DNA of 64,000 bases from Gemmatimonadota bacterium (GCA_009841265.1 VXMB01000014.1:124001-188000); one strand, 5' to 3'; shown: positions 45,279 through 53,534, numbered from the stretch's first letter. The notes: generated by a model from the sequence alone, not told the origin. Numbers and translations: made by a program.

Positions 45279-46672
45279 CCAGAACCGTCATGATAGTAAT
45301 CATCAGCGATCTTCACCTTACCGACGGCACGACCGGGCGGACCATCAAGGAAAACGCCTTTCGTATCTTTGCCCGGCGGGTCCGGGACATGGCCGTCGCG
45401 GCTTCATGGCGCAAGGGAGGCCGGTACCAGCCCATCGAACGAATCGACATCCTCCTTCTCGGAGATATCCTGGACGTCCTCAGGTCCACCGCGTGGCTGG
45501 AGAAGGACTATGGGCCGCGCCCCTGGAGCCATCCCGATGATCTTCCTTACATCGGGAAACTGAACGACATAACCACCGCTATCCTGGCGCACAACGAACC
45601 GTCGCTCACCTGCCTGAGGAACCTGGCCGAACCCGGTGGTCTCCTGCTGCCTCCGCCCGGCGGCGCCAATGGAGACCCACGGCCATCCGAACCCGGCCTG
45701 CCGGTCGAGGTCGGCATCCACTACATGGTGGGGAACCACGATTGGTTCTACTGCGTCCCTGGCAGATCCAGCCAGCTCCTCCGCAGAAAGGTCGCAGCCG
45801 CCCTGGGACTGGAAAACGACCCTGAACAGCCCTTCCCCCACGGGCCCGAGGAGTCGACCCGCATTGCCGGGATACTGCGGGCGCACGGAGTCCGGGCGTG
45901 CCATGGCGATATCTACGATCCGTTCAACTTCTCCGGTTCGCGGGACCAACCCTCCCTGGGGGACGCGATCGTGATCGAGCTGTTGAATCGATTTCCCTTC
46001 GAAGTCCGCAACCGCATGGGTTCGCTGTTACCCCGGACCTTCATCGAGGGCCTGCGCGAACTGGACAATGTCCGTCCGCTGGCCGCGGCTTCCGTCTGGG
46101 TCGACGCGCTGCTGCATGAACACGGCGTGTCCCCGATGCAGGCCGGGAAAGTCAAAGATACGTGGAACAACCTGGTGGACGACTTCCTGGCCCTGGATTT
46201 CATACGGGACCGGGGTTCGATGTACAACCCCTTCGAGAGCGTGGACAAGCTGGAGTACGCGCTCCGGTTCACGCGGGACGTTCCGCTGGGCCTGTCCGGC
46301 AGGCTGGGTGCATGGTGGAACCGGGTGACGGGCGATACTGCGGACTCCTACTTTGCTCACGCGGCCAGGGAGAAAGCGGTTGAGGACCATGAAGCCCGCT
46401 TCGTGGTGTACGGACACACCCATCATCACGAAATCGTGCCCCTCGACGTCGCGCCCCTCGGCGTCGCGCCGGAGAACGGGCACCGGGGCGCGCAGGTCTA
46501 CTTCAACGCGGGTACGTGGCGCCGGGTGCACCGCCTCGCCCGGTCCTCCCGTTCAGGCCGGGCCTTCATCGCCTACGACGTCATGACCTACCTGGCCTTT
46601 TTCAAGGACGACGAACGAATGGGACGGCCCTTCGCTTGCTGGTCCGGGGCACTGGGGGAAGGCCCCGGTTAG
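45275..46672 (+). CDS. Calcineurin-like metallophosphoesterase
   Basis: The 465-residue protein has the binuclear-metal motifs in order: D12-x-H14 (ISDLHLTDG), G63-D64 (LLLGDILDVL), G153-N-H-D156 (MVGNHDWFY) and G380-H-T-H383 (YGHTHHHEIV). This is the catalytic set for phosphomono- or diester hydrolysis. It is larger than simple phosphodiesterases because about 220 residues lie between the GNHD and GHTH motifs, perhaps a substrate lid. The substrate is unknown. ATGA overlap with the unknown gene upstream. Confidence 0.85.
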   Translation: MTRTVMIVIISDLHLTDGTTGRTIKENAFRIFARRVRDMAVAASWRKGGRYQPIERIDILLLGDILDVLRSTAWLEKDYGPRPWSHPDDLPYIGKLNDITTAILAHNEPSLTCLRNLAEPGGLLLPPPGGANGDPRPSEPGLPVEVGIHYMVGNHDWFYCVPGRSSQLLRRKVAAALGLENDPEQPFPHGPEESTRIAGILRAHGVRACHGDIYDPFNFSGSRDQPSLGDAIVIELLNRFPFEVRNRMGSLLPRTFIEGLRELDNVRPLAAASVWVDALLHEHGVSPMQAGKVKDTWNNLVDDFLALDFIRDRGSMYNPFESVDKLEYALRFTRDVPLGLSGRLGAWWNRVTGDTADSYFAHAAREKAVEDHEARFVVYGHTHHHEIVPLDVAPLGVAPENGHRGAQVYFNAGTWRRVHRLARSSRSGRAFIAYDVMTYLAFFKDDERMGRPFACWSGALGEGPG

Positions 46673-46777
46673 CGTCCTGGATCCGAGACGGGCAGCCGCC
46701 TCTGCACGATCGTTTCCTCCGCCTCTGCCACGGACGGCTCCGGCGCGTCTCCCTCGTTGCGCAGTGGTTCTTTTCCC

Positions 46778-46806
46778 TTGACTTGAAGGGGCTCCCGCCC
46801 TACCAT
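46778..46806 (+). promoter_or_regulatory. Promoter of the tRNA pair
   Basis: TTGACT, 17 bases, TACCAT, with the expected start about 28 bases before the tRNA-Leu 5' end. It could drive both tRNAs. Confidence 0.6.
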
Positions 46807-46840
46807 GGTGCAGTTGTATTGGGAGATCCGGGGAAGGTTT

Positions 46841-46927
46841 GCCGGGGTGGTGGAATTGGTAGACACAGGAGACTTAAAATCTCCCGGACCTCAATAGTCC
46901 GTGCCGGTTCGAGTCCGGCCCTCGGCA
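46841..46927 (+). tRNA. tRNA-Leu (anticodon TAA)
   Basis: An 87-base class II tRNA: acceptor stem GCCGGGG/CCTCGGC, anticodon stem GGAGA/TCTCC with loop CTTAAAA (anticodon TAA at 46875-46877), a long variable arm, and the T arm with GGTTCGAGTCC. CCA is not encoded. Confidence 0.96.
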
Positions 46928-46965
46928 TTCGGGGTCATGAACACACTGGTGAATGCTGATCTGCA

Positions 46966-47039
46966 GGGCGCTTAGCTCAGATGGTTAGAGTGCCACGTTG
47001 ACATCGTGGAGGTCAGTGGTTCGATCCCACTAGCGCCCA
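46966..47039 (+). tRNA. tRNA-Val (anticodon GAC)
   Basis: A 74-base tRNA: acceptor stem GGGCGCT/AGCGCCC, anticodon stem CCACG/CGTGG with loop TTGACAT (anticodon GAC at 47000-47002), T arm with GGTTCGATCCC. CCA is not encoded. It follows tRNA-Leu by 38 bases, so one transcript is likely. Confidence 0.96.
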
Positions 47040-47062
47040 TTTGATTCCGAACTGTTTAGCTG

Positions 47063-47092
47063 CCCGGCACGGGTCTCCCCGGCCGGGTTTCT
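47063..47092 (+). terminator. Terminator after tRNA-Val
   Basis: CCCGGC-A-CGGG, loop TCTC, CCCG-GCCGGG, then TTTCT: a ten-pair stem with one bulged A, 24 bases downstream of the tRNA. Confidence 0.7.
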
Positions 47093-47149
47093 CATGCCCA
47101 CCCGATCCGCAACCTGTTGCTGTTATCCGCAGCTTGTTGCCATTACGGA

Positions 47150-48199
47150 ATGAAGATCACGGAAGTCAAGGCCGTCTACCCGTCACGGAACAAGAGAGGG
47201 ACGGGCGCCTGGCAGGAATACTACTGGCAGATCGTGGTCCGGGTGGACACGGACGCGGGCGTGACCGGTTACGGGTATGGCGGGGGTGGCGAGCCCGGCA
47301 AACTCATCGTCAACGGCCATCTGCGCGATGCACTGATCGGCAGGTCCATCGGAAGCGTGGATGATATCCGCCGGGTTTGGGATCATCTTTACTTCAAATC
47401 CCTGCCGTACGGCCGCAGCGGCATCGCGATCATGGCCCTGAGCGGGATCGACCTGGCCCTGTGGGACCTGCTCGGAAAGGCAGAGGGCCGGCCCGTGTAC
47501 GATCTGATCGGGGGGTTGAAGAAGGACCGGATCCGCGCCTACGCGACGGGGGGCGATCTGTCCCGGGTCCGCGACCTGGGCTACACCGCGGTGAAGCGAT
47601 CGCACCAGTGGCGGTCGGAGGCCGACTACGATTCAGCTGTGGTCCAGGCTGCCCGTTGCAGGGAGATGTTCGGCCGGGACGCGCTGTTCATGTTCGACTG
47701 CTATATGTCCTGGGATACCGCGGTAGCTTTGCGGATGCGCGAGATCCTGGACGAGTATACGCCTTACTGGTTCGAGGATCTCGTCACACCGGACCATCTG
47801 ACCGAACTGGCGGAACTCCGGCCCCGGCTGGCTCCGGTGCTGCTGGCCGGCGGCGAGCATGACTTCTCCCACCACGCTTTCGCCGCCATCGCACGCGCCG
47901 GCGCCCTGGACCTGTGGCAGCCGGATATCACGTGGTGTGGAGGGATAACGGCCGGACTGCGAATCGTGGACCTCGCGAGATCACACGGAGTCCCCGTATG
48001 CCCCCATCGCGGCGGTGAGATCTGGGGGCTGCACCTGATCGCGGCCACGGACTGCATGGACCTGGCGGAGACGCATCCGGACCGGTGGAGCGGTGGGAAG
48101 GACGCGGTCCTGCTCGACGAGCCCGTGGTGTCGGAAGGCAGCATCGCACCGGCCGTCCGTCCGGGTTTCGGCGTCACGCCGAGACCGGAATATACTTGA
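47150..48199 (+). CDS. Enolase-superfamily dehydratase (mandelate racemase/rhamnonate dehydratase-like)
   Basis: The 349-residue protein has the N-terminal capping domain (MKITEVKAVYPSRN) and the barrel with metal ligands in LFMFDCYMSWD, YWFEDLVTP and LLAGGEHDF. The Asp-His pair is visible in WQPDITWCGG and VCPHRGGEIWG. The set is that of acid-sugar dehydratases such as L-rhamnonate dehydratase; the exact sugar acid is not known. It agrees with the UxuA-like, FAH-like and hydroxyacid dehydrogenase genes elsewhere in the window. The ATG at 47150 is preferred to the upstream TTG at 47117. Confidence 0.85.
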   Translation: MKITEVKAVYPSRNKRGTGAWQEYYWQIVVRVDTDAGVTGYGYGGGGEPGKLIVNGHLRDALIGRSIGSVDDIRRVWDHLYFKSLPYGRSGIAIMALSGIDLALWDLLGKAEGRPVYDLIGGLKKDRIRAYATGGDLSRVRDLGYTAVKRSHQWRSEADYDSAVVQAARCREMFGRDALFMFDCYMSWDTAVALRMREILDEYTPYWFEDLVTPDHLTELAELRPRLAPVLLAGGEHDFSHHAFAAIARAGALDLWQPDITWCGGITAGLRIVDLARSHGVPVCPHRGGEIWGLHLIAATDCMDLAETHPDRWSGGKDAVLLDEPVVSEGSIAPAVRPGFGVTPRPEYT

Positions 48200-48401
48200 A
48201 CTTTGGAGTAACCTGCATCCGCTCCCGTGGAATCTCAGGAGGCTATTCGATTTCCTTATCTCGATAAAAAAGCGTAACTTGTGGTTTATTCCCCGGCTCG
48301 ATCGGGGAATTGACGCCGGATCATATCCGGCATGTTGATGCATCGGCATGGACCGCGCCTCGTACTGCAGCACGGCGGCGCAAAAAAGGAAAGGAGGAAT
48401 T

Positions 48402-48434
48402 ATGATATCTGAACAACGGAGGTGTGACGACTGA
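48402..48434 (+). CDS. Ten-codon mini-ORF
   Basis: ATG with a strong AAGGAGG site seven bases upstream encodes MISEQRRCDD. Its ribosome site can pair with ATTCCTCC downstream. If translated it would be a leader or very small peptide; the sequence alone cannot prove translation. Confidence 0.3.
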   Translation: MISEQRRCDD

Positions 48435-48462
48435 TCTGATCAGTTGACATTCCTCCAGACGC

Positions 48463-48503
48463 AAGCCGGGCGTCTCGTAATTCCAGAGGCGCCCGGTTTT
48501 TTT
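48463..48503 (+). terminator. Strong intrinsic terminator
   Basis: CCGGGCGTCTC, loop GTAATTCCA, GAGGCGCCCGG, then seven T (48497-48503). The 11-pair stem has one G-T pair. It is the best terminator in the window. Confidence 0.88.
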
Positions 48504-48507
48504 GTGC

Positions 48508-48534
48508 TTGCGCCACATGCCGGCCGCGTATAAT
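48508..48534 (+). promoter_or_regulatory. Possible promoter of the DHODH-kinase gene
   Basis: A perfect TATAAT at 48529-48534 follows directly after the terminator, with a poor -35 (TTGCGC, 15 bases upstream). It leaves a leader of about 130 bases containing the 17-bp repeats. Confidence 0.4.
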
Positions 48535-48556
48535 CGTGCATAGACCCATCGACAAC

Positions 48557-48641
48557 CGCCGGCCGACAGGCTTCGCCGGCCGACAGGCTTCGCCGGCCGA
48601 CAGGCCTCGCCGGCCGACAGGCCTCGCCGGCCGACAGGCCT
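48557..48641 (+). repeat. 17-bp tandem repeat, five copies
   Basis: Five units of CGCCGGCCGACAGGCYT start at 48557, 48574, 48591, 48608 and 48625; the first two end CTT and the rest CCT, and a sixth begins and decays. GCCGGC in each unit is palindromic. The array lies in the leader of the DHODH-kinase gene. There are no spacers, so it is not CRISPR. Confidence 0.92.
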
Positions 48642-48670
48642 CGCCGACCCAATGCTGGACCACGCCGCCC

Positions 48671-51013
48671 ATGTCTCTCTACCCCCTCATTCGTCCCCTG
48701 CTATTCCGCCTGGACCCGGAGTGGATACATCGTGCAACGCTGGCCGCGGTCGGCAGGGCGGGACGCATACCTCCGGTGCGCGGAATGCTCCGGGGCCTCC
48801 TCACCGTGGACGATCCGCGGCTCAGGGTGGAAGCCGGTGGGCTCGCCTTTCCCAATCCCGTCGGCCTGGCCGCCGGGTTCGACAAGAACGGCATCGCCAT
48901 GGAAGGACTCGCTTCGGCAGGTTTTGGATTCGTGGAGGTGGGTTCGGTCTCGGCCCATCCTTCGGCGGGCAATCCCGGACTGCCACGGCTGTTCCGTGTA
49001 CCGGAGGATGAAGCGATCGTGGTCAATTACGGGGTGCCCAACGACGGTGCGGACGCAGTGGCGCGGCGATTCGCTTCCGCCAGACCGTCCCGGCTGCCTG
49101 GATCGGCAGGATCGACCCAATCGCCCTGCCCGCCCAGTCAGCCCCGGCCGGCCCGGCCACCCGTTCCCCTGGGCATCAACCTGGTGGAGACGAACACCGG
49201 AAGGCCGGCGGGCGCGGAAGAGGTGGTGGAGGAACTGGTCGCGGCGATGCGTCCCTTTCTGGGCCTTGCCGACTACGCGACGCTCAATCTGAACTGCCCG
49301 AACACGACATCGGGCCGAAGCCCCTTCGACGATCCGGGCACGCTGGGGAAGCTGCTCGCGGGATACTCCGGTTACGACGCTATGCCGCCTACCTTCCTGA
49401 AGGTCGTGCCGACCACTGACCCCGCAACGATCGAGGGGACGCTCGCCGCTGTGGATCCATTCCCCTTTGTTAAGGGCATCGTGTTCGGCCTGCCGACCGG
49501 AAAGCCCTACGAAAGCCTCAAGACCCCGCCACAGGTCCTCGACCGCATGCCCGGGACCCTTTGCGGCCGGCCGACCCGGGCGCTGATTGACGCGTCCATC
49601 CAGGCCTGGTATCCCCGGATGGATCGCAACCGCCACGTGATCGTCGGGACCGGGGGCATTTTCACGGCCGAAGACGTCTACCGGAAGATCCAGTTGGGCG
49701 CGACCCTGGTCCAGGTCTACACGGCCCTCGTCTACCACGGTCCGGCCCTGGTGAAGCGCATCAACCGGGGCCTGTGCCGCCTGATGGCCAAGGACGGCCT
49801 GGACCGGATTACCGATGCCGTGGGCGTGGACAATCCGCATCCACGTACGCCAGGTACGCGAAATACCCCAAAGCCATCGATGTCTGACGTCATCTCGTCT
49901 TTAGATTCGGTCACACCCGAATGGCTGACTTCCAGACTCCGGGAAAGCGGCGTGTTGAATCAGGGCGGGATCCTGGACGTCAAGATCCATCCCAATCCCG
50001 CGTTCAATTCGATGGCGGCGCATCTGGAGCCCGTGTATTCCGCGGATGCCCCGGCCGGTGTTCCCGAGCGCCTGTTCATCAAGATCAAACAGCATCATTG
50101 GGGACGGGATGAAGTCTCTTTTTACCGGCTGGCTACGGGACAGAGGCTGCCGCTGCCCATGTTGATTCCCTTCATCGACGGCGCGTACGACGAGGACACG
50201 GGGTTGTCCCATTGCCTGATGCTCGATGTCTCCGGAACGCATCATGCTCCCGTCTCCCGTGCGCGCCTGCTGGCCGGTGACGGCGTGCCGGAGGAAGGGG
50301 AACTGGCCGGTTGCGTGGAAGCCCTGGCCGGCCTGCACGCTTACTGGTGGGAACACCCGGACCTGAGGGTCAGCCGGCCCCTTGAGGACGGCCCAGATCA
50401 GGAGGATCGCCCCGTAAGGATCCCGACCCCTTTCAGGGATGAAGAACGCTACATGACCGAGGTGCGGGACCAGGTCGAGGAATGGAGACGATTCAGCGCA
50501 TCGGCCGCTGCCGAACTGCCCCGCGAACTGATCGAGTTGTACGACCGTCGAATAAAAGCGCTGCCCACGCTGTGGGATCGGTACCTGAGACACCGATTTG
50601 CCCGTTTCTCAAAGCTCACGGTGTGTCACTCGGACTGTTACTTCACCCAGTTCCTCTGTCCTGCCGACCCGGAGGTCCACGGAACCTACCTGTCGGATAT
50701 GGAAGAGGCATGCATCTACCTGGGTGCTGAAGACCTGGTATACCTGTTCGCGACATTCTGGACGCGGGAACAGCGACAGGAAAACGACCGGGAGATACGA
50801 TGCTTGAAGCGGTATTACGAGACGCTGGTGAATCGCGGTGTGAAGGATTACTCGTGGGATGATCTGTGCAGGGATTACCGCCTGCAGTTGATCTGGCGGG
50901 TCGAACTTCCCGTCTGGGATCAGCAGAACGGGAGCTCGCGGGACTACTGGCGGCCCAAGATGCAATGCCTGGCCGATGCGTACCGCGACTGGGACTGCGC
51001 TGCAATGCTGTAA
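48671..51013 (+). CDS. pyrD: Dihydroorotate dehydrogenase (class 2-like) fused to an APH-type kinase
   Basis: One uninterrupted 780-residue frame. Residues 1-395 are a quinone-type dihydroorotate dehydrogenase: membrane-associating N-terminal helix (LYPLIRPLLFRLDPEWIH), FMN motif VGLAAGFDKNG, VVNYGVPNDGA, and VIVGTGGIFTAEDVYRKI. The catalytic base position holds Cys209 (NLNCPNT), as in class 1, where class 2 has Ser. A Pro/Ser-rich insert occupies about 135-165. After a Pro/Thr/Arg linker, residues 404-780 form an aminoglycoside-phosphotransferase-fold kinase: ATP lysine LFIKIKQ, catalytic loop VCHSDCYFTQFL (Asp kept, usual Asn is Gln) and metal site LSDMEEA. The kinase substrate is unknown. 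Open frame upstream to 48536 is repeat-coded and not counted. Confidence 0.85.
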   Translation: MSLYPLIRPLLFRLDPEWIHRATLAAVGRAGRIPPVRGMLRGLLTVDDPRLRVEAGGLAFPNPVGLAAGFDKNGIAMEGLASAGFGFVEVGSVSAHPSAGNPGLPRLFRVPEDEAIVVNYGVPNDGADAVARRFASARPSRLPGSAGSTQSPCPPSQPRPARPPVPLGINLVETNTGRPAGAEEVVEELVAAMRPFLGLADYATLNLNCPNTTSGRSPFDDPGTLGKLLAGYSGYDAMPPTFLKVVPTTDPATIEGTLAAVDPFPFVKGIVFGLPTGKPYESLKTPPQVLDRMPGTLCGRPTRALIDASIQAWYPRMDRNRHVIVGTGGIFTAEDVYRKIQLGATLVQVYTALVYHGPALVKRINRGLCRLMAKDGLDRITDAVGVDNPHPRTPGTRNTPKPSMSDVISSLDSVTPEWLTSRLRESGVLNQGGILDVKIHPNPAFNSMAAHLEPVYSADAPAGVPERLFIKIKQHHWGRDEVSFYRLATGQRLPLPMLIPFIDGAYDEDTGLSHCLMLDVSGTHHAPVSRARLLAGDGVPEEGELAGCVEALAGLHAYWWEHPDLRVSRPLEDGPDQEDRPVRIPTPFRDEERYMTEVRDQVEEWRRFSASAAAELPRELIELYDRRIKALPTLWDRYLRHRFARFSKLTVCHSDCYFTQFLCPADPEVHGTYLSDMEEACIYLGAEDLVYLFATFWTREQRQENDREIRCLKRYYETLVNRGVKDYSWDDLCRDYRLQLIWRVELPVWDQQNGSSRDYWRPKMQCLADAYRDWDCAAML

Positions 51014-51067
51014 CCGGCGCTGTTGTAACCGGCGACGATGAAAGAGGTGCTGCTGTTGCCGGCGACG

Positions 51068-52228
51068 CTAGAACGTGCCTTCCACGCTCAGCGTCGTGCC
51101 GCCAGTCTCCTTCTTGCGCACCGTGGACGACCTTACCCGCTCCTGCAGCTTCTCGAAGTAGAGTGCTTCGTCCACCGGGATATCGACCCAGTCGTCCTGC
51201 CAGGCGGAAAGCAGCATGGCGTTGGCCAGTTCGACGCCCCGGATGCCTTCTACGCCCGGCGCGATGAGCGGCGTGCCCTCCCGGATCGCGCGCACCCAGT
51301 CCTTCGTGATGCCGCGATGCTCTTCGCCCCCGGCCTGGAAGGGGATTTCGCACTTCCAGGTCTCCGGGCTGCCGAAACCGCCCTTCCATTCGCGGTTGAA
51401 GACATCCGCCGGCGTGCGATTGCGCCAGAAGGTGATCCGGCCCTCCTCCATGACCACCTTCCCGTTGTCGCCCGTGATCTCCATGCGGTTGGTTCCGGGC
51501 GACTCGCCCGTGGTCGTGATGAATACGCCCGTAGCGCCGTTTTCGTACTCGGCGTAGGCCGTCACGTCGTCTTCGACCTCGATGTCGTGGTACTTGCCGA
51601 AGCCGCAGAAGGCCCGGATGCGCACGGGCATGCCGCAGATCCACTGCCAGAGGTCGAGGTTGTGGGGGCACTGGTTGGCGAGCACGCCGCCGCCTTCGCC
51701 GGACCACGTGGCGCGCCAGCCGCCCGAGTCGTAATAGCATTGCGCACGGAACCAGTTCGTGATGATGTAATTCGTCCGGCGGAGCTCGCCCAGTTCGCCC
51801 GATGACACGAGTTCCTTGAGCTTCCGGTGTTCGCCCAGTGTCCGCTGGTTGAACATCAATCCGAAGACGAGGCCGCTCTTCTCGGCCGCCGCGTTCATTT
51901 CCCGCACCTGGCGCGTGTATACGCCGGCCGGTTTTTCGCAGAGCACGTGCAGTCCCCGGCCAAAGGCCTTTATCGCCAGCGGCGGATGGTCGTAGTGGGG
52001 CGTCGCGATGATTACGGCGTCGATCGCCGCTGACGCCAGCAGTTCATCCGCGCTTCCAAAGGTCGAGACGCCGTCGCCGTCGAGCGATTTCGCACGCGCC
52101 AGTTGATCCGGATCGACATCGCAGACGGCCGCCAGCTTCGCGCCCGGCACTTCGTTCCCGGTGAGGTATTCGACGTGGAACCCGCCCATGTTCCCGAGGC
52201 CGATCACACCGATGCGTACGACGTCCAT
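51068..52228 (-). CDS. Gfo/Idh/MocA family oxidoreductase
   Basis: The 386-residue protein has the NAD(P)-binding start RIGVIGLGNMGGFHVEYL and the catalytic lysine motif LCEKPAGVYTRQVREM, followed by the alpha/beta C-terminal domain. It is a sugar or inositol-type dehydrogenase of unknown substrate. AAGGAG lies six bases before the ATG. A phytanoyl-CoA dioxygenase gene ends 71 bases upstream on the same strand, a pairing common in related genomes. Confidence 0.88.
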   Translation of the reverse strand: MDVVRIGVIGLGNMGGFHVEYLTGNEVPGAKLAAVCDVDPDQLARAKSLDGDGVSTFGSADELLASAAIDAVIIATPHYDHPPLAIKAFGRGLHVLCEKPAGVYTRQVREMNAAAEKSGLVFGLMFNQRTLGEHRKLKELVSSGELGELRRTNYIITNWFRAQCYYDSGGWRATWSGEGGGVLANQCPHNLDLWQWICGMPVRIRAFCGFGKYHDIEVEDDVTAYAEYENGATGVFITTTGESPGTNRMEITGDNGKVVMEEGRITFWRNRTPADVFNREWKGGFGSPETWKCEIPFQAGGEEHRGITKDWVRAIREGTPLIAPGVEGIRGVELANAMLLSAWQDDWVDIPVDEALYFEKLQERVRSSTVRKKETGGTTLSVEGTF

Positions 52229-52299
52229 GGATCACTCCTTCCTGCGGCATTCGCGTCCTGCGGCATTCGTGTCCTGCGGCTTTCACCCGTCCAGGTTCG

Positions 52300-53163
52300 C
52301 TATCCGGCGAGGGCGGCCGGCTTTCCGTTTCTCATCACGAAGGGGAAATGCTCGCCCGCCTGGTTCATGGGCGCCCCGTCCGGCAGATCGACGAAGGCTT
52401 TCATGACGTGCTGCCCGGAAGCGACGAAGCGGGACTCGCCCGTCATGTAATGCATGGCGATGGCGCGCCTGGGCTGATCGGATCGGTTGAAGGGCGAGCC
52501 ATGCCAGGTCAGCGAGTGGTGGAATGAGACCTCTCCGGTCTTCACCGGCCAGGGCCGGGGTGCTACCTTCTCCGCGCCGTTGCCGCCCGGCGGCGTGAAG
52601 CCTTCGATCCGCCCGAAGTCCTCGGCCTGCTTCAGGTGGGCCTGCGTCCGCAGGAACTCGATCTGGTTGCCCCACCTGTGACTGCCCGGCGTCATCCACA
52701 TGCACCCGTTTTCCACCGTCGCGTCGTCGAGGGCGACCCATGCGGATACCGGCGTCATGGGCCGTATGATGGGCCACAGCGGCGCATCCTGGTGCCAGCT
52801 GGTAACGCCCCCGTAACCCGATGGCTTGTACTGGATCTGGTCGTGCCAGACCATCAGTTCGTCCGCCTCCGTGAGCCGGCTGATGGCTTCGACGATGAAG
52901 GGATGGTGGATCAGTCGCTGGTAGGCGTCGGACACTTCCCAGATGTTCACGATTTGCCAGACGCAGCGCTCCGGTTCCCGATCGCGGACCATGTTGTGGA
53001 ACAGCACCGGTCTCGGCCCGTCCTCGGGAAAGCCTTCCGGACCGGTGTCGAGCACGCGCTGCAGCTCGTCGCGAAGTTCCTGGACGCCGGTGTCGTCAAG
53101 GACGCGGCCGCCGTTGAGGAACCCGTTGCGGTGAAATTCGACTACCTGTTCATCAGTCAACAT
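52300..53163 (-). CDS. Phytanoyl-CoA dioxygenase family protein
   Basis: The 287-residue Fe(II)/2-oxoglutarate oxygenase has the metal motif H-x-D (TSWHQDAPLWPI) and the distal His in HSLTWHGSPFN; RRAIAMHYM is the likely 2-oxoglutarate contact. It shares family but not close sequence with the gene at 28036. The ATG at 53163 has GGGAGG seven bases upstream and is chosen over longer in-frame starts, up to 53247, that add a Cys/Arg-rich stretch. Confidence 0.87.
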   Translation of the reverse strand: MLTDEQVVEFHRNGFLNGGRVLDDTGVQELRDELQRVLDTGPEGFPEDGPRPVLFHNMVRDREPERCVWQIVNIWEVSDAYQRLIHHPFIVEAISRLTEADELMVWHDQIQYKPSGYGGVTSWHQDAPLWPIIRPMTPVSAWVALDDATVENGCMWMTPGSHRWGNQIEFLRTQAHLKQAEDFGRIEGFTPPGGNGAEKVAPRPWPVKTGEVSFHHSLTWHGSPFNRSDQPRRAIAMHYMTGESRFVASGQHVMKAFVDLPDGAPMNQAGEHFPFVMRNGKPAALAG

Positions 53164-53534
53164 CCCGGCGCCTCCCATTTCGTCCGCGTACGAAGCACAG
53201 GAACAACCCATGCCATCGACGCATTTTCGTCTCCTTTGATGACGCATCTGCGGTAATCATGAACGTGTGTATTCCAAGTTACCAATTTACCCACCGGCAC
53301 GAAGCCGCCAAAGCCTTTTTTGAAGGAAGCCCCGTGTTGACATTACCGGCTTAAATCCCTATAATACGCATGTTGTCCGGCCCAACGCAGACGAGCGGCC
53401 GGCCGGTGGAAAGCACCACGTTGCACATGTGGAAAACCAACCGAACGCGTAGTATCCGGGCGTAAATCACGGCCCGGAACGCCATGTCCATCCGGGAGCA
53501 ACCCGCTCCTCCGCCCACGAGGAAAGGCCAGCCG
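53164..53534. other. Divergent intergenic region, 371 bases
   Basis: This holds the consensus promoter for the htpG run (53337-53365) and a GC-rich leader of about 160 bases with palindromes such as GGCCGGCC near 53397. No CIRCE or other heat-shock operator was seen. In-frame extensions of the two flanking genes enter it but are not favoured. Confidence 0.5.
53337..53365 (+). promoter_or_regulatory. Perfect sigma-70 consensus promoter before htpG
   Basis: TTGACA, exactly 17 bases, TATAAT. Transcription should begin near 53372, leaving a leader of about 160 bases. This is the strongest promoter match in the window. Confidence 0.85.

Larger units (their letters stand above)
48288..48503 (+). 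ncRNA. Structured element with a mini-ORF, a sequestered ribosome site and a terminator
   Basis: In the 471-base gap after the dehydratase three hairpins line up: ATTCCCCG/CGGGGAAT (48288-48310), GCCGGAT/ATCCGGC (48315-48331) and the terminator (48463-48503). Between them AAAGGAAAGGAGGAATT precedes ATG at 48402, which opens a ten-codon ORF (MISEQRRCDD, stop 48432-48434). The ribosome site GGAGGAAT (48393-48400) is exactly complementary to ATTCCTCC at 48449-48456, so the RNA can hide it. It could be a small RNA, an attenuator or a leader; no known class was recognised. The first two hairpins could instead be REP-like palindromes. Confidence 0.45.

Noticed and set aside
48557..48641. CRISPR array
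   Set aside because: The units are directly adjacent with no spacers, are only 17 bases long, and no cas genes are near.
48536..48670. GTG start extending the DHODH-kinase by 45 residues
   Set aside because: The extension is coded by the 17-bp repeats, has no family match and begins two bases after a -10 box, so it would fall at or before the transcript start. ATG 48671 matches the PyrD start.
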